Shown: positions 30,374 through 54,269 of the stretch, in pieces
Layout: every line of letters starts with the position of its first letter
Position numbering within the stretch: position 1 is the stretch's first letter
NCBI GenBank assembly: GCA_951394045.1
Contig: OX595985.1
Coordinates: 4,588,001-4,652,000, forward strand
DNA length: 64,000 bases
Source of the DNA: Nitzschia sp. DOCU1
Lineage: Eukaryota; Bacillariophyta; Bacillariophyceae; Bacillariales; Bacillariaceae
Direction: 5' to 3'
The notes under the pieces: model-generated
Told to the model about the DNA's origin: nothing
Databases searched by the model: none
What the model saw: the letters and a program-made list of their open reading frames with translations, nothing else
Program-made: the position numbers and the translations under genes

Positions 30374-32217
30374 AAACCCCTCGTCCAGAGCGGACCCATA
30401 ACCCAAATCCCAGATCCACCTCCCCCTCTTCTTTCGAACCCTTTTGCCCCCTTTCTCCCCCCATATTCAAACATTTTCAAATCATTACACAAGGCTTGCC
30501 CGGCTCGCCCATCATTGCCGATAATGCCTCTCCTTCCACAATTGTCACAGACCATGGCCAAACTAGGAACCGGCAAACACTTTGGTAGGTGAAGCCTTAG
30601 GCTCTCGGTAGCAAGTGGAAGTGGCTGATTGTTGGCGATGAAGAAGGGCCGCGGCAACCTACCATGAAGGCTGGAACGAGGACGAGGGATTGCCATTGTT
30701 GTATTGATGAAAAGTGGGCAATGTCCAATTGAAGGGCCTGAAACATTCTCCTGCAAGTCTTCCCTGAAACTTTTCCAAGAAATGACGAGTGACGACAACA
30801 AGCAGTGCATTCGACAAGTCGCCCCCATGACCCCTGCTAAAGGAGCAATGACGACGGGAGGAGGAGTCTTTTGTGGGCATGTGTACGTGTATATCAAACA
30901 CACTCTTCTTCACGGCAACCTATTTGTTGTCCACGAGAAGAAGGTGATGAGTGAGTGAGTGACGATGATTCATGCTGAAGAAACAAGGTGGCAACGGAGG
31001 ATATGCGAGTGGCGTAGAGTTAAACCTGGAATGGTAATCCAAGCTCCAATTTCACTTCTTGTTGTAGCTATCACACAAAGAGAGTCAGAGCAATTGCTTT
31101 CCCAGCGCCAGCTGTTACCATGCTGGCAAGTCTATACCATTGCTGAGCAGACTTTTCCCACAACAAATGCTAAAATCTGCTTGTTTTCTGTCGTCAAGAG
31201 TCAAGAACGCTCCTTGCCACCATGCTTCTTCACTGACGATGTCCTTCACTTTAACAATAGCTATGACATGGGCCAGGGACATTCAACTTGACAGCATTGG
31301 AGGCGGCAGCAATCAGCAAAGTATTCAGAGGGCAGCACTTGGGGCAGTCTTCAAGGTAGGATTATTCGTCAAGCAGGGCATTCGAGGCAATAGCAGCAAC
31401 AAAAGTATTTGATGGGGGGTGGAGGGATGGCAAAAGCTGCAGCAGGGACATTGGAGACGGTGGCGATCGCCCTGGTTCCCGTGCTCTCGAGGTGCAATGC
31501 GCGAAGCAGGGTTGCACAGTGAGACGCAGGGCATTGATCCGGGCGGGCCTTCATTTCGCTTTGCTCTCGAGGTGCAATGCGCGAAGCAGGGTTGCACAGT
31601 GAGAAGAACGGCGGGCCTTCATTTCATTCTGACGACATGGTGGCAGCAAAAGAAGTTGACAATCTGAAAATAATGAGTCACAAACGGTGGATTGTTGTCT
31701 TTTCGGTGGCTGCTCTGGATCCAACCAAGTCCCACAAAATATGATGAAGCAGTTGAACAGACATGAACAGACGAAAAGAGTCCGTTGTTGTGCAGCTGAG
31801 TGTCGAAAAGAAGAGCAATTAGAGCCGCAATGACCGAAGAAGGATGGAATTTTTGTGAGCAAACATGACAAATTGTGCAGTGTGTTAATACGGCATTTCA
31901 ACAGATAAGCATTTAGAGACGGAATTGATAGCACCATGGTCGCAAAACGATATACAAGACTTGTGGCCGAAAATAGTTAAAGAAGGCGAAACATGTGGGA
32001 GACATCATTGTCCGAAAAAAGTGGAGTGAAAGCGCCCGAAAGGCAGTGGGAGGCTGGGCGGGCGACCACTTATTTAAATTTAAAATGGGGAAGGCAGGCT
32101 CGTTTACGGTGGGCGCGCCACTCCAGACGTGGGGCTCAAGTGGCGAATTGAGGGGAAATCGTTCGTCCGTCGCCAGAGGGTCAAAATGGTTATGGGTCCG
32201 CTCTGGACGAGGGGTTT
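30374..32217. mobile_element. Non-autonomous element with 30-bp terminal inverted repeats, TA flanks
   Basis: AAACCCCTCGTCCAGAGCGG and the following GACCCATAACC at 30374-30403 recur inverted at 32188-32217, both ends next to TA (30372-30373 and 32218-32219). The 1844-bp interior has no transposase-like ORF and includes an 80-bp tandem duplication. The structure and TA flanks suit a Tc1/mariner-type passenger element. Its right end is 13 bp from the 5' end of copia-1 copy 2. No second copy is in the window for proof. Confidence 0.55.
31483..31625. repeat. 80-bp tandem duplication
   Basis: GCTCTCGAGGTGCAATGCGC and following bases occur at 31483-31524 and 31563-31604. GGCGGGCCTTCATTTC follows each at about 31550 and 31610. 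Confidence 0.8.
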
Positions 32218-32230
32218 TATACGTAATCAT

Positions 32231-32509
32231 CCAGCACATATGCCCGCCATTTCCCGCGCACCGTTTACATCCGTTGGACTCACACGCGCGCGGGCCCGCC
32301 AATATCTCACCGTTATCATCCGTTGGCGCGCCCAATGCCGATTGCCCGGCGCGCCACTCGAAACCACACATCACAGAATAATGCCATTATTTAGTAATCT
32401 CCCGTTTCTCGTCACACTACTTCTACGTGATATTAGCAGAGATTACTAAGGATCCCTTGTTTCCAAACGTCCCGAGATCCCGTCTCCGTTGCAAGGTACG
32501 CTTACGACC
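32231..32509 (+). repeat. Copia-1 leader, copy 2
   Basis: Same sequence as 10911-11199 inverted. The stem TTAGTAATCTC (32391-32401) pairs with GAGATTACTAA (32439-32449). Two GGCGCGCC octamers lie at about 32323 and 32348. Confidence 0.65.
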
Positions 32510-33691
32510 ATGTCATCCACTACAACGCTCAAAGCGCAGTCTGAGGATGAGTTCTACACCGCATTCCCTGCGCGCCCTGTCCGCATCGAAGGCCAACCAA
32601 CATACGAAGATCTCCGAGTTCTCCGCCAACTGGTCTACCGCAATGCGTCCAAGTTCCACTCCACCCGGGGTGGGGCGGCACATGGACACCTGGGTATGGT
32701 AATGCCTGCTACAAGTTACGCCACCCTTAGCGACACCGCTTGGGTTGATACCGTCTCGCCCGATGCACCCGATGTCGAGGGCATGACGGGCCCGCAAATC
32801 AGCGAAGCCAACCGACAGTATGCCGAGGCTCTTAGAGAATTCAAAGAGTTCTCCAACCTGAACGAGGCCCTTCTCCGGTTCATCAGTGAAAGCATTGAAC
32901 CACTCTTCATGCGCCCCTACGAGGATGATGACACAGGTCTGATGGGCGTCACCACGAAAAAACTTCTACAGGATCTCATTGCTGGGTACGGGGCCATCAC
33001 CCCCACGGAAGTCGAGGCCAACCGGGCCAAACTACACACTCCCTATTCGGCATCCGAACCATTTCAGGTCCTTGTGGACCGGTTTCGGACCATTACCTCT
33101 TATGCCGCCGATGGTGGTGTGCCCATTGATGACAAGGCATTGATCAGTGCTGGCCTGGCTGCCCTCGAACAAACTGGTGTCTTGGAAACTGCCATCGACA
33201 AGTGGACCGACAAAACTGCCGAAACCCGTGACACCTGGAAGAAATTTGTCACCCACTTCCAACCCCTTGTCTTACGCTACCAAAAGAGCAATACTGGGAA
33301 ACTCACAGCCCACAATATGTCAACCACCGTCCCTGGGGCCTGGATGGCCCACAACATTGCACCCAAGCTTCCAGCAGCCTGGGTGGCACCGGCTCCCAAT
33401 GATGAAAATGCCATGGCCCAAGCCAACCAAGCCATGGCCAATGCCACCATCCTCGAACAATTGCAGGCGCTGGCAGAAGAAGTCAAGGCCCTGAAGAAAA
33501 ACAATCGCTCCCGCAACAAGCCGGCTGGGCCCCGTCGTGACCAAGGATCCTACTGCTGGTCCCATGGCTACTTGGTGGATCGCCGCCACAGTAGTGCTAC
33601 ATGCCGCCTACCCAAGCCTGGCCACGATGCCACTGCGACACGATTGGACAACAAAGGAGGTAACCAGGAGGGCAAGCCCGTGGCCGCCTGA
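32510..33691 (+). CDS. Copia-1 gag, copy 2
   Basis: 393 residues from ATG 32510. Helical gag core; Cys/His cluster CWSHGY...HSSATC near residue 352, then PGHDATATR and a basic/Gly tail. It ends with UGA at 33689-33691. The following 13 codons up to the pol ATG (33731) are open and in the same frame. Would form the particle shell. Confidence 0.88.
   Translation: MSSTTTLKAQSEDEFYTAFPARPVRIEGQPTYEDLRVLRQLVYRNASKFHSTRGGAAHGHLGMVMPATSYATLSDTAWVDTVSPDAPDVEGMTGPQISEANRQYAEALREFKEFSNLNEALLRFISESIEPLFMRPYEDDDTGLMGVTTKKLLQDLIAGYGAITPTEVEANRAKLHTPYSASEPFQVLVDRFRTITSYAADGGVPIDDKALISAGLAALEQTGVLETAIDKWTDKTAETRDTWKKFVTHFQPLVLRYQKSNTGKLTAHNMSTTVPGAWMAHNIAPKLPAAWVAPAPNDENAMAQANQAMANATILEQLQALAEEVKALKKNNRSRNKPAGPRRDQGSYCWSHGYLVDRRHSSATCRLPKPGHDATATRLDNKGGNQEGKPVAA
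33689..33691 (+). other. In-frame UGA between copia-1 gag and pol
   Basis: GCCGCC-UGA-GGAATTGGGCCGAC. Identical arrangement in all three copia-1 copies. Possible readthrough site. Confidence 0.6.
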
Positions 33692-33730
33692 GGAATTGGG
33701 CCGACTAAGCATAGTATTAATCATAGCAAT

Positions 33731-37596
<3,866 letters not shown>

Positions 37597-37621
37597 CGGT
37601 TTTAAAACTCCCGTTTGAAGG

Positions 37622-38183
37622 ATGAAGACCTCCTACTCTAACCACGAGTACGCGAAGAAAGTTGCGTTGCTTCTGACTCAAGCCGCTCACGTCAACCCTC
37701 CGTTGATCCCCTTCCGTCGCGAGAAACCCAAGGACGAAGAGATTCTCCAAGATGATAAGTCCAAGAAGGTCAAGATCAAGTTAGACCCAACCGATGAGGA
37801 TTCGGACGAGTTCGAAACGCGTTGCTTTATCTTCGAACAAGGCGACGCCGAACGATGGGTCAAGTGGCGGATGCAGATGGACGAGTTGATTCGGGACGTC
37901 CCCTTGGACGATGGGGAGAAGAAAATCAAGTATGCGAAGGCGTTGTTCGCTGGAGAGGCAAGGCAAAGGTTCGCAGACATCGTTGCCAACCTACGTCACA
38001 ACATTGACGAGTCGGACGAAGAAGAAGAAGAGACCCCGGACGACACCTTTAACGAGGCGATGCAACGAATGGGGCAGTACTACTTCGGCACCGAGCACGC
38101 CTACCGCCGCCAGCGAAACTATCTACGCTATCACGTTTTCATGATGGAGATGTCGTTGGCCGACTTCAAGGCCGAACTACTCC
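37622..38183 (+). pseudogene. Gypsy D gag fragment fused out of frame to copia pol
   Basis: The first 187 residues of gypsy gag (MKTSYSNHEYAKK...) up to FKAELL. The frame then runs into duplicated copia sequence in a wrong frame and ends at 38395. A product of the tandem duplication. Confidence 0.9.
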
Positions 38184-39788
<1,605 letters not shown>

Positions 39789-39813
39789 CGGTTTTAAAAC
39801 TCCCGTTTGAAGG

Positions 39814-42800
39814 ATGAAGACCTCCTACTCTAACCACGAGTACGCGAAGAAAGTTGCGTTGCTTCTGACTCAAGCCGCTCACGTCAACCCTCCGTTGATC
39901 CCCTTCCGTCGCGAGAAACCCAAGGACGAAGAGATTCTCCAAGATGATAAGTCCAAGAAGGTCAAGATCAAGTTAGACCCAACCGATGAGGATTCGGACG
40001 AGTTCGAAACGCGTTGCTTTATCTTCGAACAAGGCGACGCCGAACGATGGGTCAAGTGGCGGATGCAGATGGACGAGTTGATTCGGGACGTCCCCTTGGA
40101 CGATGGGGAGAAGAAAATCAAGTATGCGAAGGCGTTGTTCGCTGGAGAGGCAAGGCAAAGGTTCGCAGACATCGTTGCCAACCTACGTCACAACATTGAC
40201 GAGTCGGACGAAGAAGAAGAAGAGACCCCGGACGACACCTTTAACGAGGCGATGCAACGAATGGGGCAGTACTACTTCGGCACCGAGCACGCCTACCGCC
40301 GCCAGCGAAACTATCTACGCTATCACGTTTTCATGATGGAGATGTCGTTGGCCGACTTCAAGGCCGAACTACTCCGTCAAAACAACATGCTACCTTACTT
40401 CCCGATCCCCGAAGACAAAACGAGCTGCGAGATGTTCGACGACGACGAGCTCGTGGAGATCCTCGACCGAGCGAAAAGGATCGAGTGGCAGCGAGACCTG
40501 CTCACCTCGAACATCGATCCCTTCTCAATGACGCTCGACGAGTACTACAAATACTTGGAAAAGCTCGAGGCCAAGCACGTCTTCGACGATGCGGTCAGAG
40601 CAGATAAAAAGAACAAAGAAAAGAAAAACGCCGAACGATCCGAAAGCGAAAGCAAGGACGGCGGTAAGAAAAGAAAGAGAGGCAAAGACCGCAAGAAAGC
40701 CGAAAAGGGGGACAGAAAGAAGCCCTGCGAGCACTGCGGCAAGTTTCATCCGGCCCCTGACGACAAGTGTTGGAGCCTTCCTGGCAATGCCAAGGATCGC
40801 CCAAACAAGCGTCCGCGTGGAGCCCGTGAGAACATGTTCTCGGCACTCCAGATGGAGACTGTCGTGAAAGCCCTCGCTAAGAAACAAAGTAAGAAAGAAA
40901 AAGGGAAGACCAAAGCCAAAAGGCAGGTCAGTTTCCAGCTGAATAATCGTTCGGACAGTAGCAGTAACGAAAGTAGTGAATCTGAGAGCGACTACATCGA
41001 CTACAATAGCGAAAATGAACATAGTTTTGCTATTCGAACGTCTCGCCCTGGAATAGAGCCGAATAGGAAAATTGCCGGGCGGCTAACTACAGAAATAGTC
41101 GTCGAAGCGGTAAATCCTAGAGGTGAATCCTATGTCCTTAGAACTCTACTAGATACGGGTACTAGTCGTTCCATCGTTCTTAAGAACTTTGTGACGCTTA
41201 GCCAGCTCGTTCCCACTGGAAAACGAGTTACTACTTGGACTACAATGGGCGGCAAATTCAAGACGGACAAAGTCGGAATGATTTGCTTCAGGATCCCCGA
41301 ACTCTCGTCTAGTAAAGAGATACACTGGCCATGTCACGTCGACGAGCACACAGATCGCGAAAGCTCACCTTACGACCTAATTCTAGGACTTGACCTATTA
41401 GCCGAATTGAAGTTTGTACTCGATTTCGAGAAACGAACGATTCGATGGGGCGATAGCGAAGTCGAGATGAAGGAAAGTGGTGTTGTGACGGATCCAGAGG
41501 CTCTACAGCTTCTGTACGAGATGTCTCAAGACGCCCCCGTTATTCAAGCGGCGGAAGAACGACAAGCTAAGATCCTTGACGCCGACTACTCCAAAGTTGA
41601 GATGGAAGAGTTTGTTGACTCACTCAACTACTTGACTAAGGAGCAGCGAGACGAGCTACTAGCTGAACTGAAGCAGCACCCCACACTATTCGGAGGCGGA
41701 TTAGGTAAACTTAAAATAGATCCTATTCGTCTAGAGTTAAAAGAAGGAGCAAAGCCGTATCATGCTAAGCCATTCGGCATTCCTCATGCGTACGAGCAAA
41801 CGACGCGAAAAGAGATCGAACGATTCGAAAAACTTGGAATCTGGAAGCGTGTCAGCCAATCCACATGGACGGCCGGCACGTTCATTCAACCGAAGAAAAC
41901 GGGCGATGTGCGCGTACTTACAGATTTTCGGAAACTCAACGAATATCTTGTGCGCAAGCCGCACCCACTGCCAAAGATCAACGAGTTATTGCAAAAACTC
42001 CAGGGCTTTAAATGGGCAACGGCTATTGACCTCAGCATGGGCTATTATCACATTCCAATGGATAAGTACAGCCAAGGCCTCCTCGGTACTGTAATGCCGT
42101 GGGGCTTATATCAGTACCAGGTGCTGCCGATGGGTATATCCAATGCCCCTGATATTTTCCAAAGTATCATGATGCGTCTCCTTGGTGACCTGGAGTACGT
42201 ACAAGTCTACATGGATGATATATTGATAACGAGCAAAGGCACATTTAGCGACCATGTCGCAAAGCTCAAAGAGGTTCTCGCACGACTCGAACAAGCTGGT
42301 TTCCGCGCGAATGTACGCAAATGCAAATTTGCTGCCGACCGCGTTGAGTACCTAGGCTACGAGATTTCCCGTAACGGTATCCATCCCCAACCTAAGAAAG
42401 TGGAAGCGATACTGAAGATGCAGCCGCCGCAAACGAAGCGACAACTGAGACGTTTCTTAGGCATGGTAAATTACTACCGTGATATGTGGCGGAAGCGATC
42501 GCACATACTGGCGCCGCTAACGGCGTTATGTTCCAAGTCAGTCCCGTGGAAATGGACTCCCGAATGCAATGAATCATTCGAATCGATCAAACGAGCAGTA
42601 GCGCGAGAGACGCTGTTGAACTTCCCCGACTTCAACAAAGAATTCCACATATATACAGATGCTAGCGATTATCAATTGGGCGCCGTAATTATGCAAGACG
42701 GAAAGCCATTGGCGTTCTATAGTCGGAAGTTGAACTCCGCCCAAAAGAATTATACGACAGGCGAACAGGAGCTGCTAAGTATAGTCGAGACGCTTAAGGA

Positions 42801-43361
42801 ATTTAGGAATATTCTCCTTGGTCAAAAGCTGGTAGTACACACGGACCACCTAAATATTCTGTACAACAAGATGCCGAGCTCCCGAGTGGTTCGCTGGCGT
42901 CTTCTGTTGGAAGAGTACGGTGCTACGTTCGTGCATGTCAAAGGCGAAGACAATGTAGTCGCGGACACACTGTCGCGACACCCGAATAGTGACCCAGATG
43001 ATGAGTCGACAGAGGAGGTTCCCATTGGGAAACAAATGTCGTATTGTATGTCGCATCACCCAAGAGATGACGACGACTACGAGATCTCCTATGCCGACCT
43101 CGTGACCGCGGAAGATATCGCGGCAGAAGAAGGATTCGCACTGAGTCCAAAGGTAGTAGCATACTACTACCAAAACAAAGACCTCGATCTAATGCGAAAA
43201 GCCAGACGAGCTCCCTCTAAATACACCAAGATCAAACTAGAAGGTGTAGATGTTATAGCTAAGTACGGTAAAGTAGTAGTACCGGCTGCACTACAAGATA
43301 GGATAGTCGAAAGCTACCACGACTTGCTACAACACCCAGGCATGACACGAATGGAAGCGAC
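39814..43361 (+). pseudogene. Gypsy D gag-pol, truncated
   Basis: ATG at 39814. Gag, knuckle CEHCGKFHPAPDDKC, protease LLDTGTSRS, RT YMDDILIT and RNase H YTDASDYQLG are intact and close to those of the complete copy (one in-frame extra Tyr codon near 43168). The frame ends at 43380, after the junction inside the integrase zinc region (GMTRMEATI). It cannot encode an integrase. Confidence 0.92.
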
Positions 43362-46300
43362 CATCGACGATTGTAAATGAAGAACATATTCCGAGCGGAC
43401 TTGTTGATGATGGGAGGGCGGGAAATGTTTGGTGAAGTAGTCGGCTTTGTTATACTTTGCAGGAGCCCAATGGAATTTGAATTGCTGTTGGGCCTCGCGA
43501 TCGCGTAGCCAATGGTAACGCATATCCATGGCACGAGTGCGCTTTTGCTTAATGCTGCTCGTAATGAAACCGTGTGCGGTGGTGTTATCAAGCAGGACCG
43601 GGGTGGGTGGTTGCGGATACCCCATCTCTTGAAGTGTGATTCGGAGTGGCAGTGCTTCCCGACAGTTGATGAAGGCAGCTCCAGTTTCAGCTTCGGCAGC
43701 ACTGGATGCGACATGACGGATGATTGTCGTCGGGTTAAGAATTGCTCCGTTCGGCTTGGCAGCTAGGGGGTCGAGAGTGTCAGTGAGGAAGTGATGTCCA
43801 CCACTGCGGCTGCGGGCCCCTGGTTCATTGTGATAGCCGGCATCGCTGTGTGTGTGCAGGATCATGGCGGAAGCTCGATATTCCAGGGCCGCATCTGGAT
43901 TTGTTGCACAATAATCCAGCAGTTGGTGGATTTTGGACTTTGTGTGCGTGGATGGCTTATTTTGTTCGGAGGATAAGGAGCTCAGAGCCACCAACAGGGT
44001 GGAGTCCACGGCGCGCCCGTAGTACATCAATTTTCCGATGATGTGTGGAACGATTTTGCTGTCGGCAGGGGGCAGTGGCACGAATGGGATCTCTTCGGGC
44101 AGGATTTGACTGTCAGCCCCAAATGTGGGAGGGTTGTGCGGATGTGGCAAAAACTGTGGCTTGCTTGGAAGGGAGTGGCTGAGTTCTTTGAGCATGGTGG
44201 CAATATACTTGGGCATGGACAGGCGAGCAGTGCGTTTGATGTAGTCCCAGGCTACACTGATGCCACAGAATAGTGAAGCAGTCCAATCAACTTTAATGTC
44301 ATAGTGCCCTTTGAGAATTGTAAGTAGCTCGTTGGCATCCCCTTTGTTGACATATTTCACAGCGAAGTCGTCCACAACTAACACGAATGATAGTTGTTTT
44401 GTATCGTGTCGCCACAGACCTGGGGTATAGCGGCAGGGGCGGTATCCATGGGGGGCGAGGCGTCGTTGCAGTAAATCATTTGCAAGTTTACCGGCTTGTG
44501 GAAGTCCGTACATGCCTTTGTTGATGCGCATGTGAATGTAGCCGGCATCATCCGCCAGGGCGGCGAGCTTGTATTCTTGGATGATTTCTGGCGGGATCAA
44601 GGAGATGTGCAGCTTCATGAATTCGGGACGGTCAAGTGGGGTGTTCAAGTAGAAATTGCTGATGTCCAGGGACATCATTTTTGCGTTGGGGGTGGACAGT
44701 ACGTCATTCACATGGAGTTTGAACGTTGTCAAGTCAGCAGTCGGTGAGCTGACATCACCGGGGTAATCAATAAGATTCCCACCAACGGTGAGCCGTGTGC
44801 GTTCCACCTCTTCTTTCTGCGGTCGTCGCTCACACACAAATCGCCCATATGTGACGCGGCGGCCTGCAGGGACCTCGGATCTTGGAATAAAATTGATGGT
44901 GTCGGTACCTCGAATTCTGCCACCGACTCCTTGGGCCAGCCGGCCAAATTCGTTGGCGGAGGATCGGAGCCATGCCTCCTTATAGTTTGGATGCTGGATG
45001 AGTTGGCTGTATTCCAGATTGCGGCCAGTGTCTGTATCGAAAACGGCATTGGCTAGTGCCGGAGTGGTCTGCACCCTCGTAGCTGGCGCAGAGGATTTTG
45101 GAACGGGGATGGACATGGGCGGTGTGCGCGGTGGCAACAGTTGGTTGATCACCCTTGGAGCCATGGGCCTGATTGCTAGGCGGTCCTGTCGGCGTCGTGG
45201 CGGGGTGACGGGCACAGGGCCTGGACTGGGGACCGTAGCAGGCGCAGTGGTGGCTGGTTGTTGTGCCAGGGTGAAGATGTCCGCCAGGCGTTGGAGTTCA
45301 GAATTGAGACGTTGTGTGGGCGGCAGGAAAGGGGCAGCTGGATGGGGATTTTGCAGGGCCTTGGCAAGTTCAGTGGCGGCCCGTGCAGCCAAGTCAGCAG
45401 ACGATAGTTGTGGCATCTGAAAATCGTGGGGCAAGAATTCTACGGTTTCGGCAACACGTTGGCGGCCGGTGGCATGGGAGACGGTGGTGTAGCAGCGGTA
45501 GTGGTCCATGGCCGGGCCAACATACCATGCAACTTCGCCATGGGGCGCCCACGATCCACATTGGTCCGGAGTGTTGAATATAATTGTTTTGCATCCCGGG
45601 GGCGCCAAAGGGGTGCGGTTGAAGTCGAAGTTACCGTACAGCTGTGCATAGGCGGAGAGCCTGGGATTGAGACGCGATTGTCGGAGTAGGTTCAAGCTCG
45701 TTTCGGATTGGGGCAGGAGCTGGCACCAGAATCGAATTGGAAAGGATGGGTCCAGGGCACTGAGTCCTGCAATGAAATGATTTTTCCAAGTCCGAATGGC
45801 CCGTTCGGCAGCGTTGCGGCGATGGATGCTGCTGGGAGTGAGTTGGAAATCAATTTGTTGTTGCTGCAAGAAAGTTTTGAAAGCCCCACTGGCTTCGTTG
45901 TCAAGGCGTTGGAATTTTGGCCGCAGTCCGGCCACTACAAGGCGCTGGTGCAATTTTGCGTATGCTCGGAGCAATTCAGTGGCGCCTCGGCTGGTTATAC
46001 CCTCCACCAGGATTGAATTACTGTCGTAGTCATATAAGACCATAACCGCTTTGACACCACGGCTAGATACTTGTGGAAAGTAGCCGTTTTGGTCGGAGAA
46101 TATGCGTCCTGTAGGAAGATCGGTGACAGCGAGGACAACATCATTGGTGTGTAGTCCGTCGGTAATTGGTGGTGTTGGGGGGCCCTCGGTGGGCTGTACT
46201 GGAGGAGTCTCCCCTGTGGGCCGCGTGTTTTGCCGTTGCTGGTCCATGTGGCCCATAATCGTGGCTGGTTGCAGTGTCAGATGGCGCCGTACCGTTTGAG

Positions 46301-46850
46301 TGTTGAAAGCTGGCCAGCCAACAAAGTGGTTGTTGGCCAAGGCTTGCAGTAAGGTGGACTTGGTGGGCGAGAACAGTGTTCGATGCAGGAACCGTACGAT
46401 CTGGCTTGTGGTGCTATCGTGGATGGAATAGTTCATTTGCGGCTGCATAGTGGGTTGTGGGAGTGGAAGTGGAAGTGTCCACAGTCCATTGGAATGGCGG
46501 GTGCCACGGATGGCTTGGCGTTGCGGATGGCTGATATTGACACTTGTGGCATCGAAGGTGGCAGTGTAGCCGACATCGCAGAGTTTTCCAATGGCAACAA
46601 GGGAATTTTGCAAATTTGGCAGGATGTGTCCAGTACGTGCTGTCACAGGGATATCGGGAAATGGGAGTGTTGCTGTGTGTGAGGAGGTTAACTCGGCACC
46701 GTTGGGCATGGCAACGTGGACAGGAAAGGTGGCAGGTTGCGGGTCGCTAACATTGGCGGTGGTGGTAAAAAAATGATCCGTGGCACCCGTGTCAGCAAAG
46801 GCGAGGGATGATGGAGGTGGAAAGGGCTGCAGACATGGAGTATAATTCAT
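43362..46850 (-). CDS. Copia-1 pol, copy 3 (nearly complete)
   Basis: ATG at 46850. Same domain order as copy 2, and here the RNase H continues through LLDNTTAHGFITSS (Asp) and AMDMRYHWLRD to the C-terminal block KYNKADYFTKHFPP. It reaches EYVLHLQSSM before entering inverted gypsy sequence, with a stop at 43314. About 16 foreign residues replace the natural end. All catalytic residues are present: DTGAT, SDQ/LDNE/ERA, VVDDF, SDA/AEAE/DN. The natural stop and 3' LTR are absent, so it may make protein but not transpose on its own. Confidence 0.88.
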
Positions 46851-46889
46851 ATTGCTATGATTAATACTATGCTTAGTCGGCCCAATTCC

Positions 46890-48732
<1,843 letters not shown>

Positions 48733-48734
48733 CA

Positions 48735-48744
48735 GTTTTAAAAC
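48735..48744 (+). other. Perfect 10-bp palindrome at the primer-binding position of gypsy D
   Basis: GTTTTAAAAC starts two bases after the LTR. The gag ATG follows only 13 bp later. No tRNA complement beginning TGG is seen. Confidence 0.7.
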
Positions 48745-48757
48745 TCCCGTTTGAAGG

Positions 48758-53864
<5,107 letters not shown>

Positions 53865-54014
53865 TGTTTGAGTGCGCCCGTCCGCACCTCTGGCGATTCA
53901 GCGAGTGGGTTGGCGATATCGTCGTATCGCTAACCACACACCAAAATGCCAGTTCCCCGAACAATGTAGCGACATACTTAAATCATAATTACTGTTATCA
54001 TGCACAATCATTCA
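53865..54014 (+). repeat. 5' LTR of copia-2
   Basis: 150 bp, same as 60629-60778. Directly after it, GTTTATCAGACCC contains TATCAGA, reminiscent of the TGGTATCAGAG primer site of many copia elements. Confidence 0.9.
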
Positions 54015-54269
54015 GTTTATCAGACCCAAATCGCCCAACCAGACCTGAACGGAAAATCGCCAGCCGACGATGGCGGTTTATCGGATGCAACCATGTATGT
54101 ATTTTATTCTATCAGCCGATCTGATAATCTAAAATAAATTGATGCGAGAAACGAACGACAACGGTAACCCAACGGTGGCCCACAGAAATGCAATTCTGTG
54201 ATGGGTCACTCTTTATGGGTTGTGAATTATCGTTATCGCTATCATCGCTGAAACCATCCATCCGACACC

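Noticed and set aside
30145..31412. ORFs of 84-195 codons on both strands
   Set aside because: No motif, no codon pattern distinguishing one frame, and most lie inside the TIR element.
32323..32370. GGCGCGCC inverted pair as a terminator or regulatory hairpin
   Set aside because: The octamers do form an inverted pair in the copia-1 leader, but nothing in the sequence ties them to termination or regulation; they are recorded only as leader structure.
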